Positions 1 to 12,943 of a stretch of DNA of 64,000 nucleotides are shown piece by piece. Position numbers and translations under genes: made by a program. Within the stretch, counting starts at the first letter, position 1, and each line of letters begins with the position of its first letter. Below the pieces are notes generated by a model, which was given only the letters and a program-made list of their open reading frames with translations, did no database searches and was not told the origin of the DNA. The DNA comes from Polydactylus sextarius (taxonomy: Eukaryota > Chordata > Actinopteri > Polynemidae): contig CM028920.1 of assembly GCA_016801845.1 (NCBI GenBank), forward strand, positions 8,593,501 through 8,657,500, written 5' to 3'.

Positions 1-2256
1 ACCAGGACGGTGTAGGGATGACGGTCTGTGCTAGCTGACCTAATTTTCAGCTTCTTTTTTTTCCCCCCACAAAGCATGAAACTCAAATCATAAAGCTGCT
101 CATCAAAACCCTTTCATATTGCAGTAAAGACCCACTAATCAGTCCGTTCTAATGCTTAAAATGTGTCATTTTGGTCGAGTTAATATTATTACATAAAATA
201 ATGGATTGCAGCTCCCTCTGCTGGCTCACTGTTTTTAAATAAAGAAGTGATATCTACAGTTAAAACTGAGTGCATTTAAACACAAAAACAAAACAGCATT
301 CAATAAAGTATCTTTTAACAGAATAATGATTTAGAAAATTAAAAAAAAAGACTCAAGGCAGGCTCAGGACAGAGAAGTATATTTTAGCTAAGTTTGAGTA
401 ACAATACAGCCTTCACATAAGGCTCAGAAGCATAGAGTATAATATGTATGCATAAATATGCATTCAAAACCACAAACCAAATAAATAAATAAATAAATAC
501 TTACAAATAAATAACGAGCATTTTGTGGAATATACAGTACATCAGTTGAAATGTTTTAGTATTGTCAAGAAGCAGTACCTTATGAGATCATGGAACAGGG
601 GAATGGATATTCTGTGTTCAACATGCCCACAGTCGTCCAGATGTTTTTGGCACACGCTGCCCTGTCTTTATGGTTTCTGAGCTTAGTTTTGTCTTTTGTT
701 TTGTTTTTGTTTTTCTTTTTTTTCCTTGACCCATTTCCTGGACAGTGTAGCTGCTTTAAACAAACATAAAATTATAAAAACAAGCCAGTTTTGTTCATAG
801 AAGGTTCATAGAACCAGTGGCTCAAATACACAGCTCAATGATTGGAGCAACTCATACAATGTTTAAAAATAATTTATAGACTTAATAATGGTTTAAGAAG
901 AAAAAATAATAAGTGAGCAACAATCAAAATAAGTTGCCATGGACAAATGTGCTGCACGTCAGTCACAAGGGAATGATTCCCCAAAAGATCACTTTTGTTT
1001 CCCTCTAACTGTAGCATTGCAAGTCCCCGAACGAAGCTAAAAATACTCAAACCTCATCGATCCCTCAGTGAAATACTTCAGCCAATCAAATGGATATTTT
1101 GAGATTTACATCAGCACCAAACTAAAAAAAAAAAAAAATTAAAAAATAAAATTAAAAATACACAAGTAGAGTCGGTATAAAGCGGCTGCTACTGTGCATC
1201 ACGTCCTTGTTTGCAAAAAACACTGTGATACCAGTAAGTGGAATGAAGTTTCTATCTACACTGAAACGAGAAGCGCTGGCGTAAAACGGTTGGGGTGGGT
1301 TGGTGTATCTGGTGGACACTAAGCTGTAAAACGTGTGAAATGTTTCGTTTATAATGCTGAAATGTAATTGTTCAAAAAAAAAAAAAAAAAACCATCTGAA
1401 GATACATCAGATGCAGAAATGAGACAAAAAAACCTTAAAAAAAAAAATATACGTGGGGAGTGGGTACTAATACTGACACAGAAATAAGGACAATTTTACA
1501 TCGGCTATGTACACCTGTCACATTGTTTTTTTGTGCCCGAGGGAAAATCTCTCTCTTACACCTCTAAGGATAAAAATAATTAAAAACTTAAAAGAAAAAA
1601 TGCAAAGATTGGGGAGGAAACTGGATAAGGCAGCAGAATACAGTCTTACGAGATTATCTCCCTTCTAACGATGAGTCAGTCTGCAGGTTGGTTACATTTT
1701 GTTAGAGTGACAGTGACTACATAGAGGATACAGATAATAAACACTAACAAGTCAAAATACTGCTTAGCCGGGATTTTTTTCTTTTTTGAAGGTCATTTTC
1801 ATTACTAAACTGAATTAGGCCTTCCATCTACAGCAAATGTACTAACATACAATATAATACATTCCTATTTTCCTGCTCTTCCCGTACCGTGAGGCAGAGA
1901 GGACTGAATTTGATCTACATGAGGGAAATAGCCACCTATGCTTGCTATACATCCAGGCAAATCCCTCTCATGTCAGTGCATGTTCCTATCTGTCACAGTG
2001 CCTGATGACATCTTTAAAATACATTTGTTTCCTACAAACTGAGCAGCTGAAGTGCTTGAAGGCCAGCATCCAAAGCATTCAGCTGTTTGACTGCTGGCCA
2101 CAAAGACTTCAGCGTTATTTGAGGCCATCGTCAGTAGCTTTTCTTCATATTGCTACTTGTTTCAAGTCTCGCTTTTCCCTCATTACTTCCTTTCCTTTAC
2201 ATACTCATTGGTACATTCGCCTTCCTTCCCTCCCCCCGCCCTCCCGTCCACTCTTC
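1..2256 (-). other. 3' flank / probable 3' UTR of tlcd3b
   Basis: No coding exon is recognised here. The interval lies directly downstream (minus strand) of the tlcd3b stop codon, so its right-hand part is probably 3' UTR. It is AT-rich, with an AAAT run near 481-500 and A tracts near 1120 and 1377. I could not fix a polyadenylation site. Plus-strand reading frames around 1942-2424 overlap the antisense of the last tlcd3b exon and look like shadows. Confidence 0.5.
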
Positions 2257-3028
2257 TCAGTGAGTGGCCATCTCGGGCTCTGTGGGGCACGTGCTGTAGC
2301 CGTTGGCGGGCTGCGGCAGCGCGCTGCCATCCGTCTGGCGCTCCTTTGGTGCGGCTGTGGTCGGGCGTGGTCTCTGAGAGCGGGAGGAGCCTGTGAAAAG
2401 TCGCAGGGCGCCCCTGCAAATTAGGGAGAACCAATACAGCTGGGGTGCCATGAGCAGAGCAGCACCGAGGTTACAGTGCCACGGCACTGAGAAGGGAACC
2501 ATATGGAAGGGGATGGAGGCGTACCTGGATACAAACAGAGCAGACATAAAGAATTGAAGCAGTATAAACAAATTCCAAGTCTTAGGTCCATAATCCATAA
2601 GACAGTGATCATGTGACTGTGCTAGTTGTTACCCCAGCTCAGCAAGACAGCAGAACATGAGAAAACAGATGGAAAGAAAGACATACCTTCCATAGACGTA
2701 GTAGAGGTAAGGGAAGAGGAGGACTCGACAGATGAAAAAAGTGATCAGCATAAGAGCCCCATTCACTTTGTGCAGGAGAGTGTGTTGCTGTTTGTACTGA
2801 GAGCGGAAAAAAAACAGAGGGAGAGGTCGAGAGAGTGAGAAGGGAGGGGGGGAGAAAGAAAAGCAAGCGGTACAGTTCGGTGAGAACTGACGACGTTAAT
2901 GTCTTTTGCCATCTTCATATTGTTAAAACTAGCATTGTTATATTTGTTAATATTGTCTGCATGGACTGAACGAGTGGCGATGGAGAGCACAAGGTGCCAT
3001 GCTGCTGGTTCTACAGGAAGCAGTAGGA

Positions 3029-3072
<44 letters not shown>

Positions 3073-3177
3073 ACGCATATATGAAGCAGTCCTGATCTAT
3101 AGGCTCATTTGTTGATGACTTGAACAGTTGCCCTGCTTCGGCGAGATAACACCGAGGACAAGCTCACGTGCATTTCC

Positions 3178-3211
<34 letters not shown>

Positions 3212-5948
3212 TTTTTCCTTTTGTCTATTCACTGGTCTCATATCCTCTGGAAATGACATAACATCCCATCAACAAATCCACCTTTGTTTCTTGTTATTCA
3301 TTGCTCTTTTTGTTTTGGTTTTGTCTCTATAGGAATGAGAGGGCCCAGCTGCTAGCCCGCTGTTGTTTATCAAATGGCCACATGTGTTTTCAGGGGCGGG
3401 AGGGGCAGGATGCTGAGTGATAGAGGGTAGAGGAACAAGCTGATATTGTATCCGTTGAAAATCCAGTCTAAATACTAGGGGGCTATATTCAGATGTTAAC
3501 AGCTTTATGAGCCTCAGATGGGGCACAAGCAAGAAGGCAATGGAAGGACAATCGTCACTGTGACTTTGTACACACACCTACACAAACCTACAGCAGATAC
3601 AGTTGCTACGATGTGCAATTCACAAAGACTGTGTTACCGATTAATGACTGATGTTTCTGACAGTGCTGTTCATGTGAGACACGGTCAACGAGAGCCGATG
3701 GACATGAACCAGCTGCATGCTGGGAATGACTGAAAATAAAATCTCCATTAAAATGAAAAAGGAAAAGAAAGCAGTAGAGTGCAGACGAAACTTTAGTGAG
3801 ACACATGCACATGCAACAACACTTATAGTCTCTCTGTGGCTGAACAAGGACACTTACCTGGATGAGAATCTTTCCTAAGCAGACAGATGGAGTGCTGAGC
3901 TCAGCCATGAACATTATACCCTGGAAATAATCTCCCTTTCCTTGTCGCCAGAACTAGAGAGAAAAAGAGGTTGATTATCAAGTACTTTGTTTCTTTGTGG
4001 ACTTTTGAAGTTTGACATTTTAAAGACTTCCTTCCTGCTTTTCTTGGAGTCAGACAAGCTAGTGAATTGCTTTTTAATGTCTTCACATGCAATCTGAGAG
4101 GAAAGTGGACTTCTCCATATAGCCCTGGTTTAATTACTACAAAGTTTGTTGTCTTCATATCACACTCCTGCCCCATCATGCATTAATGTTTATATGAACG
4201 TGATGTTTTCATACTTTTTATGTACAAAATGTCTATAACAAACTGTCAAGCCTAGGCCAATTAAAAAAAAACTCAAGTTAATGTCTCATCTTGTGAAGAG
4301 GTTTTAAAACAAAGCTAAACACATAATATGTAATTTTCTGCTGCTATGTGGTGTCTCACTCAAGACTCTGAAGCAGAAAAGGATCATAGGACTTGGTGTC
4401 TTCACCACCAGTGCACTCAGACTTATCCCAGTTAAGATTCCTTCTGTGTTTATCATTCAGTGGCATCTACAAAGTGCTCCTTCTCTCCAAAAACAAACAA
4501 TCTAGGTAAAATCAGCAAATAAAGCAGTTTGGTGTTTAAAAAAAATCTTCCCACTGGGGCTGTGAACTGCTCAGCTCGTTTGCCTGATAACTTATCATCC
4601 AGCCGTTGAGGAAGTCTTTACTAGGAGTCAGGTTATCTGCAAAGGTCTCGTCCTGTGAGTTAATGCTTGCTCAGCTTGTTTCTCTTATTATCATCTGGTT
4701 AACAAGGACATCAATCTATAAAAACTACTACAACAACCTTTGGGAGATGATCCCAACACTGACACATCAAACAGACATTACATTGATTAATCTCACTGCA
4801 AGTATGCAACTCAACAAAATCTGTAACACATACCTAGTTGTGTAGTAACCACTTAAATGTGGAAAAGTTACATATTATACCTTCAAATGCATCACTCAGG
4901 GTTATATTTTTCCATGTCTTGCTCAAACTCAGCTCAACAAAAAAGAGCGATATGCGACAGTTACCACAGAGACGGGGAAGCAGACGGTGACCATGACAAC
5001 GTGGTGCAGCACCATGAGGAACTCGCGGCGCAAGTAGCTGGTCAGCGCTGAGCTCATGTGCTGCGGCGCAGCCGAGGCCTCCTCGTGCCCTTTGACCCGC
5101 AGCTTGTACCAGTAGCACATGAACATTGCGTAGATGTCGTACACGAAGTAGGGAACGGCAAACATGATGTAAGTGCTAGTCAGCCAGTGCCTGTGCGGTG
5201 AGGAAGAATATAAAAACATGAACGAAAAAATAGACAGTACAAGCAAAAGGTTCATTTTTTTACTAATGTCATCTTAAAAACTTAGTAATTTAGTTCACTG
5301 ATAAAAATGCATCAGTATCAAGTAATTATAGCTGATGTATGTGGAAAAGGTCCACACCCAAAGTGCTTTTGCATAGTACATCTTTAAAGTGGGTTAATTG
5401 ACTTGTTACATACACTAAAAGACACCACTTGTCAACATGATGGAATATTTTGTAGCAAGCATTTCTTGACTTACTGGTCTTCGATGATGTCCTCGCAGGA
5501 AGAAGCAATGATGTAGCCAGCTGAGGAAGCCATGACTGCCTGAACTGACGACACCAACCTGAGAAGAGACAATGGTGAGAAAACAACAAATAAATGATGG
5601 TTAGTCAATGTCATAAAGCTTTTACTAGCTAGTTAACACATGGTTAGAAAGTAGGGCACTTTTGCTTCTATACTAAATGCTTTGTAAAAAAAAAAAAAAA
5701 AAAGACTAATTGCATCCGCAAAAACCTGTCATACTTGAGGCAAAGGAAAAAAAATGCACATCTTGAGTTGCTCATATCTTAAGTCAACATAGAAAAAGAC
5801 AAAGATGTATACGAAGGTCTCACCTTGCAGACACAATGACTGCGTCTCCTTCGCTCCATCTCAGCGCTGGAATGGACTTCAGGCATTGCTTTGACAGCAG
5901 AAAAAGGCCTGGAAAGAACACAGACCCAGCAGCTAGGATGGTCAGCAT
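2257..5948 (-). CDS. tlcd3b: TLC domain-containing protein 3B (FAM57B), 6 coding exons
   Basis: This is a multi-pass membrane protein of the TRAM-LAG1-CLN8 family, linked by family knowledge to ceramide metabolism in the ER/Golgi. Coding exons (minus strand) are 5824-5948, 5475-5558, 4965-5190, 3858-3953, 2687-2796 and 2257-2524. They sum to 909 nt and 302 residues with consistent phases and GT/AG sites. The protein starts MLTILAAGSVFFPG. Family hallmarks include IIEDQHWL (about 67-73), YFVYDIYAMF with D88, LMVLHHVV with H132/H133, GKGDYFQG, AELSTPSVCLGK, KQQHTLLHKVNGAL and LLMAPQLYWFSLICRG. The C-terminus is short and hydrophilic. The start is supported by an in-frame TGA 11 codons upstream in the same exon. 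That exon continues as 5' UTR to an acceptor at about 6021, so a non-coding first exon lies further up. TLCD3A is the main alternative, but the HWL...YFVYDIYAMF and VCLGK stretches fit TLCD3B better. Fish can carry two copies, so an a/b suffix cannot be assigned. Confidence 0.93.
3031..3069. repeat. (GT)n dinucleotide microsatellite
   Basis: A pure GT run of about 19 units sits in the tlcd3b intron between the exons at 2687-2796 and 3858-3953. A 29-nt A tract follows at 3181-3209. Confidence 0.97.
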
Positions 5949-6021
5949 GGTCCCTTGTGACGTGTCAGAGGCAAAACTTCAGCGGGCAATCTGGTCCTTG
6001 AGATCCGTTGCTCTTTCCCCT

Positions 6022-7640
6022 CTGAAAAAACAGCAACCACGAGGGAGAGGGAGAGAGAGGGAGAGAGGGAAAAAAAAAGTTCACATTGATCTCACTGGTG
6101 GCAACTCCAATGTGCATACATTTCACTGCGTTTACTTAGATAACACACAACGTACGCTATCAAAGTCCAACATGTGGCAATAAACAAGTCTGGCTACACT
6201 GAAATTGTAATCCTATGTACAATAAAGACGAGGTGGGTAAAGTCCAGGCTCAATGTTGAAAACAGGTTTACACTGAAGGTGAAAGAGGACAGTTGGTGAG
6301 ATAGAAAGCAGGAGGAGGGGGGGGCACTATAATTGCTGAGCACGGAGTCAGGGGCAGAATATCTGATAGGAGATCCTTTTGTGCACCACGGGGCCCTGTT
6401 CATCTGATGTCACTATAAAGCGTTATTCCCATTTATGCCTGGAGCAACCATGTGGTAGTTGCATGCGGCTTTTTTTTTTTTTTTTTTTTTTTACAGTTTG
6501 CTTACACTAAGACTAGCTGACTCATTAAAAAGTTGAAATCCATTAGCAAAATACGCATTGCGCTATTTTAAAAATCCTCAACGTCGAAAAATATCGACAC
6601 AGTAATGGGCTTGCTGATGCTCATAGTTGCTCTACGATAGCTAATGTTACCTGTGTGTTAAATACACGATTTACTAGTTGAGCTTTGGCAGGTAACTCAA
6701 CAAATAAATAAAATAAAATAAAAAACTACTATCGCTAACATAAAATCAACTATCCTGATATTAGAGATTATCTGTCTATTCGTTAATCCTAACGTTAGCT
6801 TAAACAAGTATAGCAATTTTTTATTTTATTTTAGCAAAGTCCTGGTTCAAACATACCAAATTGGCGTGATGCTCAACTGACGCTGACTGATGCTAACTTC
6901 TACTGTGCGTTTTATATTATGAAAGACAACAGTTCGTTAAGCTAACAAGGACACAATATAGCTACAGGTAACACAAACTAACGATGTTTGCGGTTTGGTT
7001 CTCAACTTATTAGCAAATACACTGGTACAGTTAGCGATCAAGCATACAGAGCTAGTTAACTGAGACTACGTTGCATTAAATGTCAGCCCCTACCTATTGT
7101 GAGCATGACCAACTGTCTGCGCTGTTGAATCAGTGCTAACAATGACGCTAGGACCGTTAGCTAACGGTTAGCAACTTTCCGAGTTAGCAACCTTTTCGTT
7201 TTCACCACATTCAAAACACGACAGTTAGCAAGATGATGACACACCAAAACGACAACTAAAACCTGAATGCACCACTGTCTACATTTTATAAGTCATCCAT
7301 TAAAACGTCACGCTGACGCTAAACTGTTTCGTTAGCTTGGTATTTGTTTGTAGCAGTTAGCAGTGGTAGCAACTGACCAAGCCGCCGTGCACGCCAACCA
7401 ACGGCTAGCTAGCTAACTAGCTAGTTGACAAGATTTTTTGGAGCTCACACATGTTTAGAATAAATGAGAAATTTTAAAGCAGCGTTTACACAGAGACTCT
7501 GCGGTGTCCAGTCAGCGGCCAGTCGAAACTCGTGTCCTGCAGAAAGCGTTTAACGTTAGAGATGTCCCGGGGGTCTCCGCCTCGATGATCCGCATGTTTA
7601 TGTGGCCACTTCGATGTCTGAAGGGTAGCAGCAGCGAGCT
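6022..7640 (-). promoter_or_regulatory. tlcd3b first intron and probable 5' UTR exon/promoter, rich in GCTAGC/TTAGC words
   Basis: The stretch holds no coding sequence. On the minus strand a plausible donor (GTAGGG) lies at about 7091-7096, which would make sequence from about 7097 upward a non-coding first exon. From about 6640 to 7430 the words TTAGC, GCTAAC, GTTAGC and GCTAGC recur more than a dozen times, ending in a GCTAGCTAGCTAACTAGCTAG cluster near 7403-7423. CpG density rises towards 7560-7660. A 22-nt T tract lies at 6471-6492. The promoter call is inference from position and composition; no start site was measured. Confidence 0.45.
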
Positions 7641-10600
7641 AACGCCAGCTTGCAGCAACTTAGATTGAAATCTATACGAGGATAGCTCACTAAGAGCATT
7701 GGTGATTCGGTTTGCAATCCGGGCTGTTTGGTTTAGGGAAGATATCTAAATAAAAATCCGACGGAATAAACAAGTGTGCACGACGTGATCCAGGGTGTCA
7801 GGGTGTTCGTTAGCTAGTCCAGCCGCTATGTCATCGCATCTGTCTCGCACTAGAACAGCAGAGGAGAGCCGCCTCTGCCTCGCAGATGCAACGTTGACTC
7901 AACACTGTGGTCCGTGCTGCGCCAGCTGGTTCCTACAGGTCCAGGCGGCAGCTCGTGTCATGACGAGAAATTTGCACCACTCACTGCGCTGCATTTTATA
8001 AATTAGATTTTTTTTTTAAGTTGTTGTTTTCCTATGCAGGAAAATGCTGAATGGATTCCCCACGAGGAGGCTGTCTGCTCCAGCTGCATTCATACTTTGA
8101 GATATCTAGTAATTTACATGCAAACTACAAGACCCAGAATGTATTTAATTCAGAAAAACATCACTATAAATCAGTAGAAATAATCAGAGGTTGTCTAGTC
8201 GCTGATGTCATCTGTGTCTGTAATCTCAGACAAATATTTACTTTTGCTAATCAGTCGTTTGACCATCAGATAGAACAGCATCCGCAGATACACTGATCAG
8301 TTCTTTAGTAGATTAAACTAATCAATGCAACTTTGTGGTGACAACCCAGCTCATGTGTCTATGGGGTTAATAGGGCACTTTGAAACTGTGACACTGGCCT
8401 GCACTGTTCATTTAACGGAGAGGGGAAAAAGTAAAATAGAATAAAAATAGTTTAGATTGACACGTTTTTATGACTTTTATATAGTACTGCTTCCTCCCTA
8501 GGAAGGAGAACTAGAAGTAATAGCTGCTCAGAGTTCAAGCTTGTGCAAATCTAGATTCAGTATCCTGTTCTGCAGTTGTTTGTGTGATGCTGCTTCAATA
8601 CAACAATAAATCAAATATCTATCCATCTGTCTGTCTGATTGTCTGTCTGCCAAATGTTGATGGTGAAAATACAAACACAAAGTAGTGTCTTTGGTATTGA
8701 TTCAGGTTTCTTGACCTGAAAAGACGATTAAATAAATTTACCAGATGTTTTGACCAGATGTGTGCAGGATGGTTGCACTCTTATCTAAAAAAAAAAAAAA
8801 AAAAAGCAAGCAGGTGAATATAAAACCTTATGATTACCACTGATTTTAAAAAAAAAGATTCTCAGGATGCTTTCTTGTACCTTTTACTGTAATTGTGCTT
8901 AACATACCACTGCTAAATCTTTGTATGTTTATATTTGTTTATTGGTCCTGATGTCACACTGTATAATCAAGAGAAACCAGAATTTCTGTTGTTTTTAACA
9001 AATGTAACTGCAGATTAACAACTAATGAATGTTAATTCATAATGAATATTGAATGTCACATCCTGCATTGTATTTTTTTTTAGCCTTTGCCATCAAAGTT
9101 TCCTGAAATATCACACTATTATGAAATCCAATTGTGAAGACAAGACTTTTCCTGGTCACATTTATAAGATAGGGTGTGGCACTTGTCACCTATTACTGCT
9201 TTGTTTTTTATTACAAAGGTGGAGTGTGGCACAGAAGGGAGACGTGCACTCAAACTAAAACAGATGTTGAATGTGCCACTTGACCATTTGAGTTTGAACA
9301 GACATGTCCATGCATATGTTAACAGTCTGAAGTGTAATGAAGTGAGGGAGAAAGAGTGGCTGTCAATGCTGTGTCAGGACAGCAACTCTTCACTACTATT
9401 ACTACTACTACTGCCACTACCACAGGAGATTGCCTCTGGGTCATGTTGCAGCTTATACACGATTGATAACACTCATGAATTATTAACCTACTTTACTAAT
9501 AACGAAAATGAATCCATCATGTCTTAATGGTGAGCAACAGGAACTGAAGACACATCCTCCATTAAATAGTCAGTAGTCATACATTACTTAAGCATATGCT
9601 TCATTCTCCTTCCTTGCACCAAAAAATGGCCGCGCAACATGTCGATGAACTCATTCAAAAGTGAACAGACAAGCACACGAAACAATGCCTGTTTACTCTT
9701 TTTACTTTAAATTGTCCAAATTACAAAATAATAACATGATCTCTACTTCATCTACAAAATAACAGAATATTTATGACTGTAGTAAGCATCATTGATTTTT
9801 TTTTTTTTGCTCTAACAACCTTTTAGACATGCATACTGTTGAGAAATATAAAAATATAAATATAAATACATCCCATTAATATTCTTAATGAATCCATGAC
9901 TAAGATTTGAAATATTTCATCATAAAAGAATTAAAATGCAGTTGAGTACGATAAGGCATTAAGATGTATCACAAGAGCTGTACAGAATCCTAGAGTAGAG
10001 GTATTATTATTATTGTTATTTTTTTTTTTTATCTTAGTGCGGAAAACCTAAAAATGAACTTTTTAATAAATCACTAATTTTCTCAACAGGAAGAACACAT
10101 TTCCAAAGGAGGGAGAGAGAGAGAGAAAAAAAAGAAAAAGGAAGAAAGAAAGAAACAACTCTACAGATTTCAAGGTAACATATTAACACAAAACTGAAAA
10201 AAAAAAAAAAAAAAAAAATCACTCCAGTACAAAACCAGGATTTGTTTACAGCATACCGAGTGGCGTTGTCAAACTCCCATTGTACTTCTTTTGCCTGACT
10301 CGTGACTTTATAAGCCCTTTCTTGACACCACACATCAGCAAACAATACAACTCAGAGCAATCAAAAAAAAAAAAAAAAAAAATAGCCAATGGACACGTGA
10401 CCATTCTTCACATGATTAATGTGGAACAATAATGACTTGCGTTCAGAACGTTATGTGCTATACAGAGTTAAATTACTAAATCTAATGCATAAGTTTCACT
10501 CATTGGACTGATACATAGAGAAATCAAAAGACTATGGCAATGACAGTTACAATCAAATGAATGGCCAACGATGTTAAAATTTTCTCTGAATAAAAATCAA

Positions 10601-11426
10601 CACTTCTTTTTTTTTCTTTTTTCTTTTATAAATATTGTTTACAGCCAACTAACTTAGTGGAACTGCTAGAAGTTTCTTTTTGTCATGACAGCCCCCCCCC
10701 CATCCTAACAATAAGCATGTCTGAGCTAGCTTGTTTTCATGCAAAAGGTAGTCGTCAGGTGCAAGAATCGCCATGTCAGAAGCTGAAGTGTTGATTAGCA
10801 GTTAAGTTTTTTGTTGGTTTTTTTTTTCCCCGTTTTGTTGGGTTTTTTTTTTTTTTTTTGTTGTTGTTTTTTTTTAATGTCCAGACTCAGAGAGGAAGAC
10901 TCAGAGCAAGAAAATCCAAGAAATCTCAAACCCATTTTGATCCTCGCTGAATCAAACAATAACATTTTAAGGTGCTTGACACTCCTGAACACAACTCTAC
11001 TCTTATCTCTGTAACTTTTAGGAAACAAATGAAACTAGTACATCCCACAATACTGACCACAACGCGTATGGTCTTCTGTCCTGATCTAAGAAACAGCCCT
11101 CTGTAGAAACTTAATAAGCTAGTTTTACAGCTTCAAATCAAACATTGATTTCAGTTTTGTAGACAAACGCGCTAGTGATCTAGAGGAGTCCTGACTTACA
11201 CTCGCACTCCAAAACACACAACTTCCCTTCTGATGTGTTTCTTCGTTATGTTTCCTTAGGGCTGATCTCACCCTACTACTTCATTTTAACGCGAGCCATT
11301 TGGATTCTCAGGGTATGAGATGCAAAATGGAGGTAAGATCAGAGCTGGTGTGAGATATACAGTACTTGGTGCACTTGCAGAGAGCAGCCAATGCCAGGTT
11401 TTGAGGGGAGGGGGGAGACGGGGAAC

Positions 11427-11491
<65 letters not shown>

Positions 11492-11911
11492 CAGAGAGGG
11501 GAGAGTAATACAGTAGATGCTCACAATACCACAGTTTCATTGGAGTCTTAAATGCACAGGAGCATTCAGGAATATTTGGACGACACATCCATGTTTGTCG
11601 TTAGTGTCAGTAAACCTGCCGCAGCCACAAAGGTCCCTCTGTCCGTCACTCCATCGCTCTTTTAACACGACTCTTCCTCTTTTTTTCTTCCGATGCTCCA
11701 GCTCTGCAGCTCTGAGGTGAAACTGCCCTTGAGCGCTGACTGGCATTAATCTTCCTCCCACCTCTTAATCCTAACCTTACCAATAAATGGAAACTTGACA
11801 AAAAAAAAAAAAAATTGAAACCGGATCAGCATCTACGAGTAACTTCAACCTTCTCTAACCTTGCCCTCTGTTAAAAAAGGACTGAGGTTATTATTGCTGA
11901 GCTCTCTATTG
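7641..11911. other. Intergenic sequence and probable maz 3' UTR
   Basis: No gene is recognised. The right-hand part, immediately downstream of the maz stop on the minus strand, is probably its 3' UTR, but I could not place the cleavage site. The left part is AT-rich with A/T homopolymers (about 8787, 10200, 10364, 10843). Open frames at 7795-8001 and 9049-9527 have no recognisable domain, no exon structure and ordinary non-coding composition. Confidence 0.5.
11429..11489. repeat. (GA)n microsatellite in the maz 3' flank/UTR
   Basis: A pure GA run of about 30 units follows a G-rich stretch at 11404-11421. On the maz strand it reads as a CT tract about 420 nt past the stop codon. Confidence 0.97.
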
Positions 11912-12876
11912 CTAACTGTGGGACTGTGGCGCCGCGATGCTCGAGCAGTCCGTGACGAGCAGGTCCACCACCGTGTTGCCGGTGACATACACAGTGGGCG
12001 CTGTCACCATGTTGCTAAGGGAAACGGAGCTGCTGGCAACCACGTTAGAGGTGACGGGGCTCGGTGCACCCTGGCTGTTGCTGTGGGTGCCCATGTGACC
12101 CTGGAGCTGAGTGGGCGTCTTGCAGTGGACGCCGCACAAGTGGCAGACGAGGACACCGCCGGAGGCCGTGCCTCCGAAACCTCCCGGACTGTCCTTCCAC
12201 TCCTGACCGTGGTGCTTCTGGGCATGGACACGTAGGTATGTCAGCGTGGTGAAGCCTGATGGAGGAGAGGGTGAAAGTGATGTGAGTTATTTCAGTGGTA
12301 GATGTTACAGCAACGGTTCATTCAACACGTCACTTTTCCTTAAACTGCACTATGATCTTCTATTTTTGTATTTTTTACCCCAGATAGTGTCATCTTTAAT
12401 TTCAATTTCAACATTTCTTCACTGCTTCCACGTTATGTCTTCATGGTTTTTGTGTTTTACCTAAAGTGCTAAGAAATTCTTTTTTGCCGAGACGTACAGT
12501 ACAAATAAACTTTCCTCGATCTAATCAACACAAATAAATTAGTGTTTTTCCTAAAACTGTCAGTGTATCTGTTTAAATCAATGACTGGACCTTGATTTGT
12601 GACACAAAAACAACAAGAGGATGTTGAAATCACTGGTTGAGAATTGGAACTATATGCTTGAATTCTTTTCTTTGTATTTATTTCTAATAGTAATCAGGGA
12701 TTGATGAAGGTATACACAGAGAGAAATAGGTGAACACCTCTAACACTGCAGTTAAAAAAAACACTATTCATACTTGTCATTCACTCGCTACCCAAACTCA
12801 TTGTTAAACTTGAAAGAGGTTGTTATGGGCAACTGTTCATCCACAATATCGACAATTACAGATATTGTCAGGAGAC

Positions 12877-12943
<67 letters not shown>

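Noticed and set aside
1942..2424. 160-codon plus-strand open frame
   Set aside because: It overlaps the antisense of the last tlcd3b exon, has no recognisable domain, and begins in AT-rich flank.
7795..8001. 68-codon plus-strand frame near the tlcd3b promoter as a divergent gene
   Set aside because: No homology recognised, no splice or polyadenylation context, and it is short enough to arise by chance in CpG-rich DNA.
9174..9527. 117-codon plus-strand frame with a poly-Leu stretch
   Set aside because: The Leu run comes from a CTA/ACT triplet repeat; no domain or exon structure supports it.
12881..12941. Direct repeats considered as CRISPR-like or as a coding Glu-Arg run
   Set aside because: A pure dinucleotide run with no spacers, in a vertebrate intron; no array of repeats and spacers occurs anywhere in the window.
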